From: Rhynchopus euleeides
Lineage: Eukaryota > Euglenozoa > Diplonemea > Diplonemida > Diplonemidae
Direction of reading: 5' to 3'
Length of the DNA stretch: 64,000 nt
Assembly: GCA_963210315.1 (NCBI GenBank)
Contig: OY723309.1
Coordinates: forward strand, 1,178,001 to 1,242,000
A model generated the notes under the pieces. The model saw nothing but the letters and a program-made list of their open reading frames with translations, made no database searches and was not told the DNA's origin. Positions 20,336 to 32,404 of the stretch are shown here, one piece after another. The translations under genes were made by a program, and so were the position numbers. Numbering within the stretch: the first letter of the stretch is position 1; each line of letters begins with the position of its first letter.

Positions 20336-23300
20336 AAAGTCATCATGATTACCAGGATAAATCATGTTCGTGACGACTGTGATCAAGACATTCTTCATTG
20401 TGGAAAGAACAGAAATTTCGTCATCCTCTGCATACCTTCTCGTTCTTAAACGGGTAAGCACGTATGGCTCACTACCGTCGTCAAGGGGTTGGCAGGGATG
20501 GTACGGGAGATTTCCCCACATTCTCACCGCCTCCACTTCCGGTTGCACCTCTCTGCATGAAAGAGAAGCCGCCATTGCAGTCACAAAATTGACGGCTTCT
20601 TCGCGAAGGGAAGCGCCCCCACGTGGGTTGCCTGTGAGACATTCATGAAAAGCATGAAACAGGCAATTCCCATCACCAGGCACATTGACTGTGCTCAGGG
20701 AAAACAAGAGAAGACGTTGCGTGAGGGTATCATGACGAGACGCGGGATTGTCGATGCCCTTGTCAGGTACGTGGGGCCTCCGTGGACCGGGACAGGGGAG
20801 TGCCATGGGGACCGCCTTCCTCCGCATATCCTCTTGCTCCATTTGTTCTTGTGCGTTTTCCACGTTTGGACCCATGTTCTGAATTCTATAAAAAACACTT
20901 GAAGCACGGGAAAAGTCACGCTCAGTGGGGAGGTGGAGGGAGTAAAAATTCGTTTGGGTATCCTGCCGGTACTGGTAAAGGAAGATAGTAGGGAGAGAAG
21001 CCGTACTTCCTGCTTCCCAGTTCTTTGCCTTCTCACACCATGTGCGAGGCCGTAACTCCCTGACCCTGGGTTTACCTTCCTTGTTCTGAGTAATAATTCT
21101 CAAGCGAATCTGGTGCACATTCACAAAAAAATGCAGGGCAAAAGAACCACCACGTTGGGTCACCTTTTCATCTTCCGCCGCTTTGCACATACTCTTGCGC
21201 CAGTGAACGAGAGACTGGTGCCTTTCATGTACGGGCAGGTTCTTCTCCCCCTTCTCTTCAAAAACAGAAGCAAGGGTATCCTTGTGTATTTTCATGAGGT
21301 ACACCTCCAGGTCGTGTTTCATGTTTGTTGCGTCACCAAAGGCACTCTCACGCAGAGCGCGGACTGACTGGTACGCAGAAAAACGGTTGAAACGGAGGAG
21401 GGAAAGAAAAAAGCCGTCACCTTCCTGCACAGTATCTGTGACGGGGAGATGGTGGTATTTCGAAAAATACAGCAGGGTCTCTGGGATGAGGTGGCGTTGG
21501 GAAGTTGCTGGAATGTATGACTCGTCACTCAGTTGAGCCGTATCATACCTCCCATGTCCAAGGCGCCCCTTCTTGTCTCTTGGGGTCTCTGGCACCTGGG
21601 AGAGGTCAATGACTTCAGTCCCCCCAAACCGTGTTCTCTTCCGGACTGTGGGCCCGCTCCGAACAACAGAACGCGACTTCACTGCCACAGGGAATGTGCG
21701 CCTGGGTCGGGTGCCAAAAAATTGTGCCTTGGTGGTGGGGAGGACACCTTTCGGCACAAGTTTAAAAACTTCATATGCATGGCTTTCCCGATCCAGATCC
21801 CCTGCGGCAATGGCGCGCTTGGCAGTGTCCGTGTCGTGAACCACCCAATAAAGCGTTTCGCGCGGATAGGCGTGCAGTTGGGCTGGAGTCAACTTCTGCA
21901 ATGTGGCAACGGTGTCTTTGAGGGGGAAGGCAACCATCCAATGCAGAGTTTGACGGTTAAAAAAAAAGAGGGCTGGGGAAGAAATAGACTGAGGATCATC
22001 AACAAAGGTATTTTTTTTACTTACCGGCAGAAGCCGATAGCCATTGTTCCGGAGTCCACTTGTGTGCTGTTCGATGGCCCGTTGCATCGTTGCCAGCGTG
22101 AACTTACCGGTCCAGTGAAAGCTCTCTGGATTGACCTCGTGTTGCAAAACCTGCATCTCCCGGAAGGTGAGAAACTGGATGCCACACTCACCCAAAAACC
22201 AGTTGAGGGAAGCCCAACCCCCCTCGTGCGTGGACTCCGACGCATGCAACACACCATCCTTCTGCCGCCCACAACCTGGAGAGGCGTGGAGGCCGAGAGG
22301 AAAACAATGCTCATTCAGGAGAGCGATCCTAGCCGCCCCAACATCATTTGCCTCAGGATCAGCCTCATCACCCACCTCCACCTCCTCTTCCTCCTCCTCC
22401 TCCTCCTCCACAGCATCCACAGCATCCACAGCCTCCTCACCATCCTCACAACCCTTGCCATCCTCACCCTGTCCCTTCTCCTCTTTCAACGCAGCAGGTG
22501 CAGTCTTCACTCTCCGGTAGAGCTCCGTGATTGTATCTACCACGGAGGGCGAGATGGTGTCGGGGAAGGTGCGGGCCTTCAAGCCAAGGGTCTCCTCCAC
22601 GGCCTCGACATGGCCACTCAACTGCTCCGTCCAGTTGCGCAGGAGGAGGGCGGAGAGGTCGCGCTTCGTCTCCCCAGCCTCCACCTTCAGGCCCGCCTTG
22701 GCCAACAACGCGAACAGGGTGGGGGCGTCGAGGCGGCCCAGCCGCTCCCTCGGCTGCAGCTGCTGCCCCTTCTCCCGCAGAATGGGGAGGATTCGCCCCC
22801 ACTGCGTCAGGGCAAAGCGCACACGGACGTCGTGCGACGCAGACGAGACAGCGTCGGACCCCCACGGCTTCAGCCCCGCCTTCCGCAAAAATCTGGACAG
22901 CGGTTTCGAACGAACCGGAAGGATGCCAACTGCCTCCTTCACGGACTTCAGCCGCTCCACCCAGACACGGGCATCCGCAGAGCCAGGGCCACACAGCTTC
23001 TCAGCAAAGCTGCGTGTCAGCGCCTCCTTCTGCCGCGCCACCTCCTTTCCCTTGCTCATCGCCGTGACAGGGATGGCGTGGAGGGCGCAGAGGCGGACGA
23101 GGTCAGGGTGGGCCACCCCGCTGACGGCCTTCAGCGCAGCCGCAGAAGCCCCCGTGGCGGTGTTCGCCGCGGCCTCGGTGTACATCCCGCCACGGGTCTT
23201 CTTCCGCGCCCGCTTCGCCTGGCGCAGCAAACGGCCGTACCTGTAAGGCGATGGAAAGGAATGGTTGTACGACGAATCACACTGAAAACAGGAAATGGTG

Positions 23301-26033
23301 ATAATGAAGTAGTCTTCTTCGTGACTTGGAAAAGTCATGAAGAAGAGAGGAAGAGAGAATGACAATGAATGAGATAAAAAAAATCTATCGGTTCTGACTC
23401 TGCCAGCATATGTTGTTGCGATGTAAAAAAAAAGAACGAAGGGAGGGGAGAAAAAAGGAGGCTGAAGAGCCTGCATACCTTGCGTTGTTGCAGTTGCCAT
23501 AACCCAACAGGAAGCGGTTCACCTTGCTCTGGGTAATCCCAGACAAGGCAGCAGAAGAGAGGTTGGGGGCCCTCTGCGCCAAGAACGATGCATTCCCAGC
23601 CACACACTCTGCGAGGTCTTGTGTGGAGGGTAGCGAAGGGAGGTCTTCGGGTGATGCCGACGCCATTGCAGCTTCATCGTAGCCGATGAACCTTGCCAAT
23701 GTGCTCGCAAACCCCTGGATGCAGGGAACCCAGACCTCCGCAAATACATCGTGGTGATCCTTCACCACCTCCAACGCCTCAGCCCGCCCCACCTCCTCCT
23801 CACCGTGGCGGGGTTGTCCCCAATGCTTCCGCAGGGCAGGGAAGTCGTTGTCGGCGGAGTCGGCGCTCAGGTCGCGGGCGAGGAGGTGCAGCGGCCTCAG
23901 CACACCCCATCCCGCCTCGAAGTTGACCTCGAGGCGGCCCGTCTCCTCGTTCAACCGCCTGGGCTTGAGGTCGTTGAGGAACCTCAAGTACAGGCTGCCA
24001 ATGAAATGGCAGGCTGCACAGTAGGCGGCGACGGTGGGGGTCCCCAGAAGAGTGAGGATCTCTGTCGCAGTCGGGGTGAACCGCTCCTCTCTCACCATCT
24101 CCAGGATGGAGGCGGAGAACTTGAGGAGGCGGGAGCACTGCTGAGGACGGGCATGCCACTTCGACCCCCGCTCACGGGCAAACCCCAGGCCCCGGGGGTA
24201 GCGCATGTCAAGTGCTTTCCCAAGCTCAGCATCCACGAAAATGACCCCGGCGGTTGACCGGCCGTTTGTCGGGTCGAGGACTGCAAGTACGCTGGCAACG
24301 TTGGCTGCCGGGTCGACCCGATGAGACATCATCAAGGCCTTCCCCGCCGTCTGCACTGCGTACTTCAGTGCGCCTCCAACCTTATGGTGCATGCACCGTA
24401 GGTGGACGATGGCGCCCCCCGCGTCCCTGGTCGCCTTCGCCTCCGTGCTAGCATGGTCGCTCAGGGTGGCGTTGCTAATACGGAGCTTGTGGGCGGAGAC
24501 TATGCGGCGGACCGCCTGCAGGTTGGAGGTCTTCCCTGCAGCCTTCCCGTTCTTCAGGGGGAGGGCGGAGGCGCAGGCCCCGCGTACGCGATTCTCGTCT
24601 GCAGCGACGTGGGCGGTGACAACGTGCAGCGAGACACAACTCCGGCCCAAGGAGGAGGTGGCATCGTGGGCGAGGGAGAGGGTGGCCTTCTGCCGGTCTT
24701 TGCCTAGGCCCCCTCCGCCGGTCTGCGTCCTCGCGACATCCTCCAAGAAGACGGCGAAGGAAGCCGCTCCGCTCGGGATCTCGAATTCGCGGAGCGTCCA
24801 GCGAGAGGGGATCGGCATCTCCACCCCATCGCTCAGGAGCTTGATGATGTCGCGCAGCACCCTGCGCGACGACTCCTGACCGATGCCAGCCATCCGCAAC
24901 TCCAACAGCGCCCGCAGCACCTTCATGGGGTAGGGCTCGGTGCAGGACTTCCGGCCCGTCACCCCACGAAGAACAATGTCCCCCTTGCGCCCGAGAACCT
25001 CGTGCGCAGCAGCCAACTCCTCCGTCAGCTGCGCAATGCGGTCCTTCGCCCTCAGCAAGGCCTTCTGCAAAGCCTTGACCTGCAAGACCCGCTCGGGGAG
25101 GGTCTTGGAGGGGCGCCCCACGGGGGCCGGCGGAGGCGTGCCCTGTCCGACGAAGTGGAGGCTGCACGGCCGTCCCGGCACTGCATTTCCGATGCAGTAC
25201 TTCTTCTTCATCCCCCGGGTATCACTACCCTTCTCGTGAGGATGCAGAGCAGAAGACATGCAGTCGGCGTTCTCCTTCACCAGGGAGAAGAGGGCGGTGT
25301 CCGACACCTTCGCACCTGCGGGCAAGAGGGAGCGCAGGAGAGTCAGGTACTCGGCGCTGCTGATGCAGCACCACCCCTCACCAGCAGCCACAGCGTCACG
25401 CAACGCGTCCATCGCAGTCGCAACGGGGGAGTCGGTGTTGGCGTGGGAGGCGGAGTCAACGGGGCAGGCGGAGTCGGCGAGGTCGGCGAGGTCATCGAGG
25501 CTGGCGAGGTCGGCAGGGTCACTGCACACAGAAGAACCAATGTCGACATCGTCGGCGGGACTCGTCGGAGACGTCGGTGGGAGCGCGGCAGGCAGAGGTT
25601 TCGGCGGCACGGGAGTCGGTGACGGAGGCGCCTCAGGCTCATCAGGCTCGTCGTTGCCAGCAGCAGCAGGACCCCGCGTGACCGCCGAGATCACGCTCTG
25701 CGAGACGGGATCCGCATCCTCGGGGTGGGGGAGGAGCGCCGCCTGATCAGCGAGATCATCGGGCTCACCCAGAGGAGCGATCAGGACATCGTCGGGGAAG
25801 CAGCGGCCCGGGGACGAAGCAGTCAACTGCCGGATTGCCTCTTCGGAGGAGAGGGGATTGGGCCGACGGATATCTGCCAAGCAATACATCTTCTGCACGC
25901 CGTTTGAGGTCCGGCTCGTTACGGGTTTCGGCCATCCTGCGTTGCGGAGAAGCGCACCCGCGACCTTCCCCGTAGTCTCGTCTGGGATACCCTGCAGCTT
26001 GGACGCTTCCGCGAAGGTAACCAAGCCGGACAT
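20120..26033 (-). CDS. 1,891-residue transposase-like protein with Josephin-like and OTU domains
   Basis: There are two exons, 26033 to 23479 and 23240 to 20120. The donor is AAG|GTATGC and the acceptor CTTACAG; the phase-2 join rebuilds an Arg codon and keeps the frame. Residues 1-850 include a coiled coil near 315-345, then LSLAHDATSS (Asp457), LSDHASTEAKA (Asp526) and CMHHKVGG (547-551). This D...D...CxxH pattern is reminiscent of RNase-H-fold transposases of the hAT, MULE, P or Dada kind. A basic/SAP-like stretch follows, then an acidic Glu run. Near 1190-1290 a Josephin-like segment reads GGWASLNWFLG...TLHWMVAF, with Ser1196 where the catalytic Cys is expected. The C-terminus is an OTU cysteine protease: GDGNCLFHAF (Asp1708, Cys1711) and GDHFMW (His1863). 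The gene lies wholly between the element's ends, so it is the likely transposase. The superfamily is not settled. Confidence 0.75.
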
Positions 26034-26204
26034 TATCAGAAGCTGTGGAACGTGCCAGTGCCTGCAGTGGGTTAGTGCTGTGTGAGCAACGTAGGTGCAG
26101 CAAAGTTAAAGTTAAGCAGTCTGCTGAGGGGTCCGCACACAACATCTGGGAGGCACGCAGAGTGACCGAGAGTGGAGGGGGCAAGGGGAGACACCGTTCT
26201 GTTT

Positions 26205-28515
26205 CGGTTACAATCGGTTACATGCCAAGAACGATCGGTTACAATCGGTTACATGCCAAGAACAATCGGTTACAATCGGTTACAATCGGTTACATGACGA
26301 GGGCAATCGGTTACAATCGGTTACATGCCAAGAACAATCAGTTACAATCGGTTACATGCCAAGAACGATCGGTTACAATCGGTTACATGACAAGAACAAT
26401 CGGTTACAATCGGTTACATGCCGAGAACAATCGGTTACAATCGGTTACATGCCAAGAACGATCGGTTACAATCGGTTACATGCCGAGAACAATCGGTTAC
26501 AATCGGTTACATGCCGAGAACAATCGGTTACAATCGGTTACAGGCCAAGAACAATCGGTTACAATCGGTTACATGCCGAGAACAATCGGTTACAGGCCAA
26601 GAACAATCGGTTACAATCGGTTACATGCCAAGAACGATCGGTTACAATCGGTTACATGCCAAGAACAATCAGTTACAATCGGTTACATGACGAGAACAAT
26701 CGGTTACAATCGGTTACATGCCAAGAACGATCGGTTACAATCGGTTACATGCCAAGAACAATCAGTTACAATCGGTTACATGCCAAGAACGATCGGTTAC
26801 AATCGGTTACATGACGAGGACAATCGGTTACAATCGGTTACATGCCGAGAACAATCGGTTACAGGCCAAGAACAATCGGTTACAATCGGTTACATGCCAA
26901 GAACAATCAGTTACAATCGGTTACATGACGAGAACAATCGGTTACAATCGGTTACATGCCAAGAACGATCGGTTACAATCGGTTACATGCCAAGAACAAT
27001 CAGTTACAATCGGTTACATGCCAAGAACGATCGGTTACAATCGGTTACATGCCGAGAACAATCGGTTACAATCGGTTACATGCCAAGAACGATCGGTTAC
27101 AATCGGTTACATGACGAGGACAATCGGTTACAATCGGTGACATGCCGAGAACAATCGGTTACAATCGGTTACATGCCGAGAACAATCAGTTACAATCGGT
27201 TACATGCCAAGAACGATCGGTTACAATCGGTTACATGACGAGGACAATCGGTTACAATCGGTTACATGCCGAGAACAATCGGTTACAATCGGTTACATGC
27301 CAAGAACGATCGGTTACAATCGGTTACATGACGAGGGCAATCGGTTACAATCGGTTACATGCCGAGAACAATCGGTTACAATCGGTTACAGGCCAAGAAC
27401 AATCGGTTACAATCGGTTACATGCCGAGAACAATCAGTTACAATCGGTTACATGCCAAGAACGATCGGTTACAATCGGTTACATGCCAAGAACAATCAGT
27501 TACAATCGGTTACATGCCAAGAACGATCGGTTACAATCGGTTACATGCCGAGAACAATCGGTTACAATCGGTTACATGCCAAGAACGATCGGTTACAATC
27601 GGTTACATGACGAGGACAATCGGTTACAATCGGTTACATGCCGAGAACAATCGGTTACAATCGGTTACATGCCAAGAACGATCGGTTACAATCGGTTACA
27701 TGACGAGGGCAATCGGTTACAATCGGTTACATGCCGAGAACAATCGGTTACAATCGGTTACAGGCCAAGAACAATCGGTTACAATCGGTTACATGCCGAG
27801 AACAATCAGTTACAATCGGTTACATGCCAAGAACGATCGGTTACAATCGGTTACATGACGAGGACAATCGGTGACAATCGGTTACATGCCAAGAACAATC
27901 GGTTACAATCGGTTACAGGCCAAGAACAATCGGTTACAATCGGTTACATGCCGAGAACAATCAGTTACAATCGGTTACATGCCAAGAACGATCGGTTACA
28001 ATCGGTTACATGACGAGGACAATCGGTTACAATCGGTTACATGCCAAGAACGATCGGTTACAATCGGTTACATGACGAGGAGAATCGGTGACAATCGGTT
28101 ACATGCCAAGAACAATCGGTTACAATCGGTTACATGACGAGGACAATCGGTGACAATCGGTTACATGCCAAGAACAATCGGTTACAATCGGTTACAGGCC
28201 AAGAACGATCGGTTACAATCGGTTACATGACGAGGACAATCGGTTACAATCGGTTACATGCCAAGAACGATCGGTTACAATCGGTTACATGACGAGGAGA
28301 ATCGGTGACAATCGGTTACATGCCAAGAACAATCGGTTACAATCGGTTACATGACGAGGACAATCGGTGACAATCGGTTACATGCCAAGAACGATCGGTT
28401 ACAATCGGTTACATGACGAGGACAATCGGTTACAATCGGATACATGCCAAGAACAATCGGTTACAATCGGTTACATGCCGAGAACAATCGGTTACAGTCG
28501 GTGACCTACCGAGAA
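26205..28515. repeat. 2.3-kb tandem array of AATCGGTTAC / ACATGCC units
   Basis: The ~31-bp unit is two AATCGGTTAC decamers followed by ATGCCAAGAAC, with variants (ATGACGAGGAC, AGGCCAAGAAC, ATGCCGAGAAC). About 75 units lie between the transposase start and the L end. The plus-strand frames carry no stops for long distances because no unit variant contains one in any phase; I regard this as fortuitous. Variants recur in blocks, so there is higher-order structure. Confidence 0.95.
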
Positions 28516-28519
28516 CAAT

Positions 28520-29094
28520 CTCGCATCCTGGAGCAACCTATTGCCAGACCGTCCACAACCGTCTACAGACGAAAAAGAGACGTACCGTCCCCATCGTGAC
28601 CAACTGGGGGTGTTTTTTGGGTGTGGACGGTCCGCCCGCAGCCTAGCAACCTCCAGTAACCTCTTGGCAGACCGTCCACAGCCGTCCACAACCATCCACA
28701 GCCATCCACAGCCGTCCACAACCGTCCACAGGTGAAAAAGTGCCAGAACACCCCAATATTGACCACCTGGGGGTGATTTTTGGGTGTGGACGGTCTGCCT
28801 GAGGCCGTAGAATGCGAAAAAACCGATTTTGGTACTCTATTGGCCTGTGGTGGCCCGTAGAAATGGAGTGTTTGCGATTTTGAGCCATTTTCCTAAGGAA
28901 ACTGGCCCAGTTGGCTGGAAAATGTGAATTTTTGAATTTAAAATGCAACATCGAGCATTTAGAGAGTGTGGACGGTTGTGGACGGTCGTCCCGGACCGAT
29001 TTGGGACCACTTTTGGTATAGGGTCGAAAAGACAATGCGATTTTAAAAAAAATAATTTTTTAGACAGCCAGGTCAGCAGGCTATGCCTCCTCTA
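28520..29094. repeat. L-end subterminal segment with iterated CCGTCCACA motif
   Basis: The motif ACCGTCCACA, or its complement TGTGGACGGT, occurs at about 28545, 28624, 28672-28735 (six in tandem), 28780 and 28966-28990. It sits in a scaffold including GTGTTTTTTGGGTGTGG and GACAATGCGATTTTAAAAAA, which also exists at the L end of the 46279 element with another motif in place. It ends with GCTATGCCTCCTCTA. Confidence 0.8.
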
Positions 29095-29310
29095 GCTTCA
29101 GGATTTAACAGTTATGTCCCCCTTTCTTACAACTTCACCTCCATTGACACCACCCTCCAGGATTTTCCTCCAGACAGACGTGTGACCCTGGCTAACCTGG
29201 GTCAGGCTGGGGTTGGGGATCATTTCATGTGGATCAAAGGGACACAGGCCAACTTGGAAGCCACACATCGCAAGGGTTTGCGTTCTGTTTCAACAAGAGC
29301 TGGGACCTGA
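29095..29310 (+). pseudogene. OTU-domain C-terminal fragment in the inverted arm
   Basis: This encodes SGFNSYVPLSYNFTSIDTT through GVGDHFMWIKG to the stop, matching the last ~70 residues of the 1,891-residue protein. It begins one base after the transposon's L terminus and has no 5' part. It is a dead duplicate created by the rearrangement. Confidence 0.9.
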
Positions 29311-30441
29311 CACAGGCCAATCAAGGGGTTGCCCCCCCCCCCCCCCCCCACTCCTGGTGTAGTGGTAGTGACTACAAAAAGGACTAACATTGCAAGAAGG
29401 TGCTGGGAGGCTTGCTTTTCCATTCACTCTCGACGATCAAACCCCCCCCCCCACTTCACTTTTCCATTCACTCTCGACAATCAAGCCCCCACTTCTTGAC
29501 TGCCCCCCCCCATGTTACTTTCAACAAACTTTGCCCATCCTTCAATCTTCCATTCGATCAGTTTGGCTTTTTCCAAAGCCTCGTTTTCCTTTTATTTCAA
29601 TAGTCCACACCTAAACGGCGTACGCCTTGGCAAGCGTTTGAAAGGACAGCCTTGGGATTGCAGCTCACTGGAATCGCTGAAGGAAGCCCCCCGCCCCCCC
29701 CCCCCCCCGCCCCCACCCCCACCCACTCTCCCTTTCACAAGTCACGATACATTCCCACACCATACTGTTCCATGTGCACTCCATCCAACAGGACCGCCAC
29801 ACGTGTTAAACCCCATTCCCTGTTCCCAAGGCAGGGCAACCTTTATGGTTGAGTGGTGAGGGGCACAAAGAGACAATAGGTTTTAATGCAGATGCGGACA
29901 TGTTGGAAAGAGCTCCCCCACCCCCCAACACACCATTCTTGTGCTCCGCTCCCTTCTACTTCTATTTCACTACCCCCCCCCCCCAACACACACAGGCACG
30001 GGCCAGGACCCGTGCAGGGTTAACCCGCCTAACAATTAGTAAAGAGTGATCACCAGTGACAACACCCGTGCAGGGTTACCCACTTGACAATTAACAAAGA
30101 GGGCTCAACACCCGTGCAGGGTTAACCCGCCTAACAATTAGTAAAGAGCGATCAACAGTGACAACACCCGTGCAGGGTTTACCCGCCTAACAGTTAATAA
30201 AGAGTGATCAACGGTGACAACACCCGTGCAGGGTTACCTACCTGACAATTAATAAAGGAGGGATCAACACATGATGAGGCACGGGAGGGTGGCAAAAGGC
30301 CCCCAGACCCCAGAAATCACGGAAAAATGACATTCTCGATGTGCGGTGGGTCTGGTTTCTAGGTTTTTCGGGAGAAAATTGGCCAAAATAATTTCGGAGA
30401 CAAAATTTTGTTAGGGATTTCCGTTTGCTATGCCTCCTCTA
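29095..30441 (-). repeat. R-end arm of inverted duplication, right copy
   Basis: These 1,347 bp are the reverse complement of 18990-20335 and end in the same terminus (GCTATGCCTCCTCTA). Differences seen by eye are mainly lengths of C/G runs. Its inner edge abuts the L end at 29094 exactly. Confidence 0.9.
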
Positions 30442-30909
30442 CCAGGTGTGGCTCTATTTTGGGGGTATTTTGGCCAATTTTCGAAATCCTATTTTGGGTT
30501 TTTTGCACTTTTTTTGGGTGCTTTTTTGCACGATTTCTGTGCCTCAGACACAGATTTTGGTGTGATTTTTGCGCTATTTTGATTCACTCGGCCTGACCGA
30601 TGTATACGATTCGAAAAAATGGCGAAAAAATCGCTATCAACAACGGTGAACGAATGGAGGTAGATGGGGAAGTGGGAGGACACAGCACGCCCTCTCACTG
30701 ATCGCCATCTGTACACTACCTCTCTGTTCAAGGCGGTCAGTGTCACTTGATGGCGCTGCACACAAATCACTGCTACATCCCAGGGCGCCTTCCCTTGTGA
30801 GAATAGCGGAACTTCTGCGGTTGCAGTTTGGTGGTTGAGGCCGGCGGTGATATCACTTTGGTGACTGTGCTTCCTTCCCCCTGAGCTCGATCAGATCCAG
30901 GTCGACCTG

Positions 30910-31287
30910 GTGCTGCGTGGCTCCTGGTGTGCCATCTCTTGCATGCCACGGATGCCCACCAAGTCGAACCCGAAACATGACGACCCTTTCGAGATGTCAT
31001 GGCCGCAAGCCCGCAAACCCGATCGCATTCGCAAGGTGGTTCGTCTCTTAGAGATCAGTGCTCGGGCCCAGCCTTCCGCGAGGGTGCTGGAACCGACATG
31101 CCGCAGCCCCGTACGCGCAAGGACTTGGCTCCAAGACCAGGCACATGCCACAGGGGGGTGTGGGGGGCGGAGCCCCCCAGCCGCCGGAGGCCACGGTAGC
31201 GAACGTCTGTTGGCCTGGCTCCATAGTCGCATACGCTCAAGTACAACACAACTGACAGATAGCACATGTCGCATGGGGGGACGATAA
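30910..31287 (+). CDS. Weak candidate ORF, unknown
   Basis: The frame is open from about 30870. It reads MPTKSNPKHDDPFEMSW, then a basic helical stretch ARKPDRIRKVVRLLEISARA. This looks more protein-like than its neighbours, but the C-terminal part runs into the GC hairpin repeat. It may be an exon or transposon-gene remnant. No family is recognised. Confidence 0.2.
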   Translation: MLRGSWCAISCMPRMPTKSNPKHDDPFEMSWPQARKPDRIRKVVRLLEISARAQPSARVLEPTCRSPVRARTWLQDQAHATGGCGGRSPPAAGGHGSERLLAWLHSRIRSSTTQLTDSTCRMGGR

Positions 31288-31375
31288 ATTGTCGCGCAAA
31301 GACACGCCACAGGGGGGTCTGGGGGGCGGAGCCCCCCAGCCGCCGGAGGCCACGGTAGTGAACATCTGTTGGTTT
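31147..31375. repeat. Two direct copies of a GGGGCGGAGCCCC hairpin repeat
   Basis: Each copy runs from CCACAGGGGGGT through the hairpin GGGGGCGGAGCCCCCC to CCGGAGGCCACGGTAG. A third, inverted copy lies at about 46186-46252. Confidence 0.8.
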
Positions 31376-31769
31376 GAGCTCGAGAGCAAGCCTCTCACAC
31401 CACCGCCCTCCGACCCCCCTCTCCACCCCCCAGGTGCAACATTTTTTTGCACCCGGAAAATGTGTTCTTTTGACTGTTTGAGCACATCCAAGACCGGGAA
31501 CATAGAAGAATTCTGCTGAAAACCCAAAGGAAAATGGTGCAAAAAAGTAGTGACCACCACCCCCATCCCCACCTCCGGGTGCAAATTTTTTTTTGGCCAC
31601 GGAAAATGTGTTCTTTTGAATGTTTGAGCACATCCAAGACCGGGAACATAAAATTTTTCTGCCAATACCAAGTAGGGTCACAATAAAATCCAAAGGAAAA
31701 AAGTGCAAAAAAATATTTTTTCCCCAAATTCCTATTTTCATTCCGTGAAATAGATACACGCCTGACGGT

Positions 31770-31994
31770 CAGGCCTGGGCGGGGAACCAGCCCTTTTTCC
31801 GGGTTTTTTGGGTCGGGGAACCAGGTTTTTTCTAAGAATTTTTACAAGGGATTTTTTGCTCACCCCCCCACAGGTTTCAGGCGCGTGCCCGTCAGGCGGG
31901 ACTTTTTCTATGATTTCTACGATGAAAACCACCCCCCCGCCCCCACCCCCCCCCCCTTCTAAGAACGATGATGGCTCACTCGGAAGTTTCGGCG
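31770..31994. repeat. Duplicated left end of hAT element
   Basis: These 225 bp begin CAGGCCTGGGCGGGGAACC and match 35496-35722 apart from the length of one C run, including the last codons of the transposase. They are preceded by CTGACGGT, the same 8 bp that follow the right end of the element at 40812. Confidence 0.9.
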
Positions 31995-32034
31995 GGATTC
32001 GTCTTACGGCTGACTCATCAGGTCGCGCTTTTTC

Positions 32035-32403
32035 CTAACGACCTCAGCGGTTGCAGATCTACGCGCTGAACTTAAGCATATCACTCAGCGCAGGAAAAGA
32101 AAGCAACAGCGATGCTCCTAGTAACGGCGAGTGAACAGGGCAGAGCCCAAGCCTGAACCGGCACTTGTGTCGGCATGTGGTGCAAGCGGCGGTGGGGGCC
32201 ATACGTTGGAGGAGTAAGTCTTCTGGAATGGGGCGCCACAGAGGGTGAGAGTCCCGTCCTTCCTCCTAACGCGTGGGTGCTTCACTGTTTGCAAGAGTCG
32301 CTCAGTTTGGGAATGCTGAGCTAATCGGCAGGTATCCCTCTGCTAAGGCTAAATATCTCCCGGAGACCGATAGCGAACAAGTACAGTGATGGAAAGATGA
32401 AAA
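32035..32403 (+). rRNA. 5' fragment of 28S (LSU) rRNA gene
   Basis: The sequence begins near GACCTCAGCGG and includes GCGCTGAACTTAAGCATATC, CAGGAAAAGAAA, AGTAACGGCGAGTGAACAG and AGTACAGTGATGGAAAGATG, which are the conserved 5' landmarks of eukaryotic LSU rRNA. It stops abruptly at GATGAAAA and passes straight into protein-coding sequence. The fragment is about 370 nt of a molecule normally over 3 kb. The start is approximate. The 5.8S/ITS2 is not identifiable upstream. Confidence 0.9.
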
Positions 32404-32404
32404 C

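Larger units (their letters stand above)
18990..29094 (-). mobile_element. Autonomous OTU-transposase transposon with internal satellite
   Basis: The left (R-type) end TAGAGGAGGCATAGCAAACG and right (L-type) end GCTATGCCTCCTCTA are inverted repeats. In order it holds R-end tandem repeats, a spliced minus-strand gene for a 1,891-residue protein, a 2.3-kb tandem array, a motif-rich subterminal segment and the L end. The element at 46279-52597 has related L and R ends. The 7 bp left of 18990 (CTTGCTG) and right of 29094 (GCTTCAG) do not match, so the ends were probably rearranged after insertion. Confidence 0.75.
30442..31761. other. Repeat-bearing spacer without a clear gene
   Basis: The sequence is AT-rich and low-complexity up to about 30640. 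Two direct copies of a GC hairpin repeat lie at 31147-31215 and 31303-31375, and a ~105-bp phrase (GGAAAATGTGTTCTTTTGA, then TTGAGCACATCCAAGACCGG) occurs twice at 31453-31540 and 31598-31700. The plus frame 30910-31287 is weakly coding-like. Confidence 0.45.

Noticed and set aside
26205..28515. CRISPR array
   Set aside because: Units are contiguous variants of one sequence with no unique spacers, and the genome is eukaryotic.
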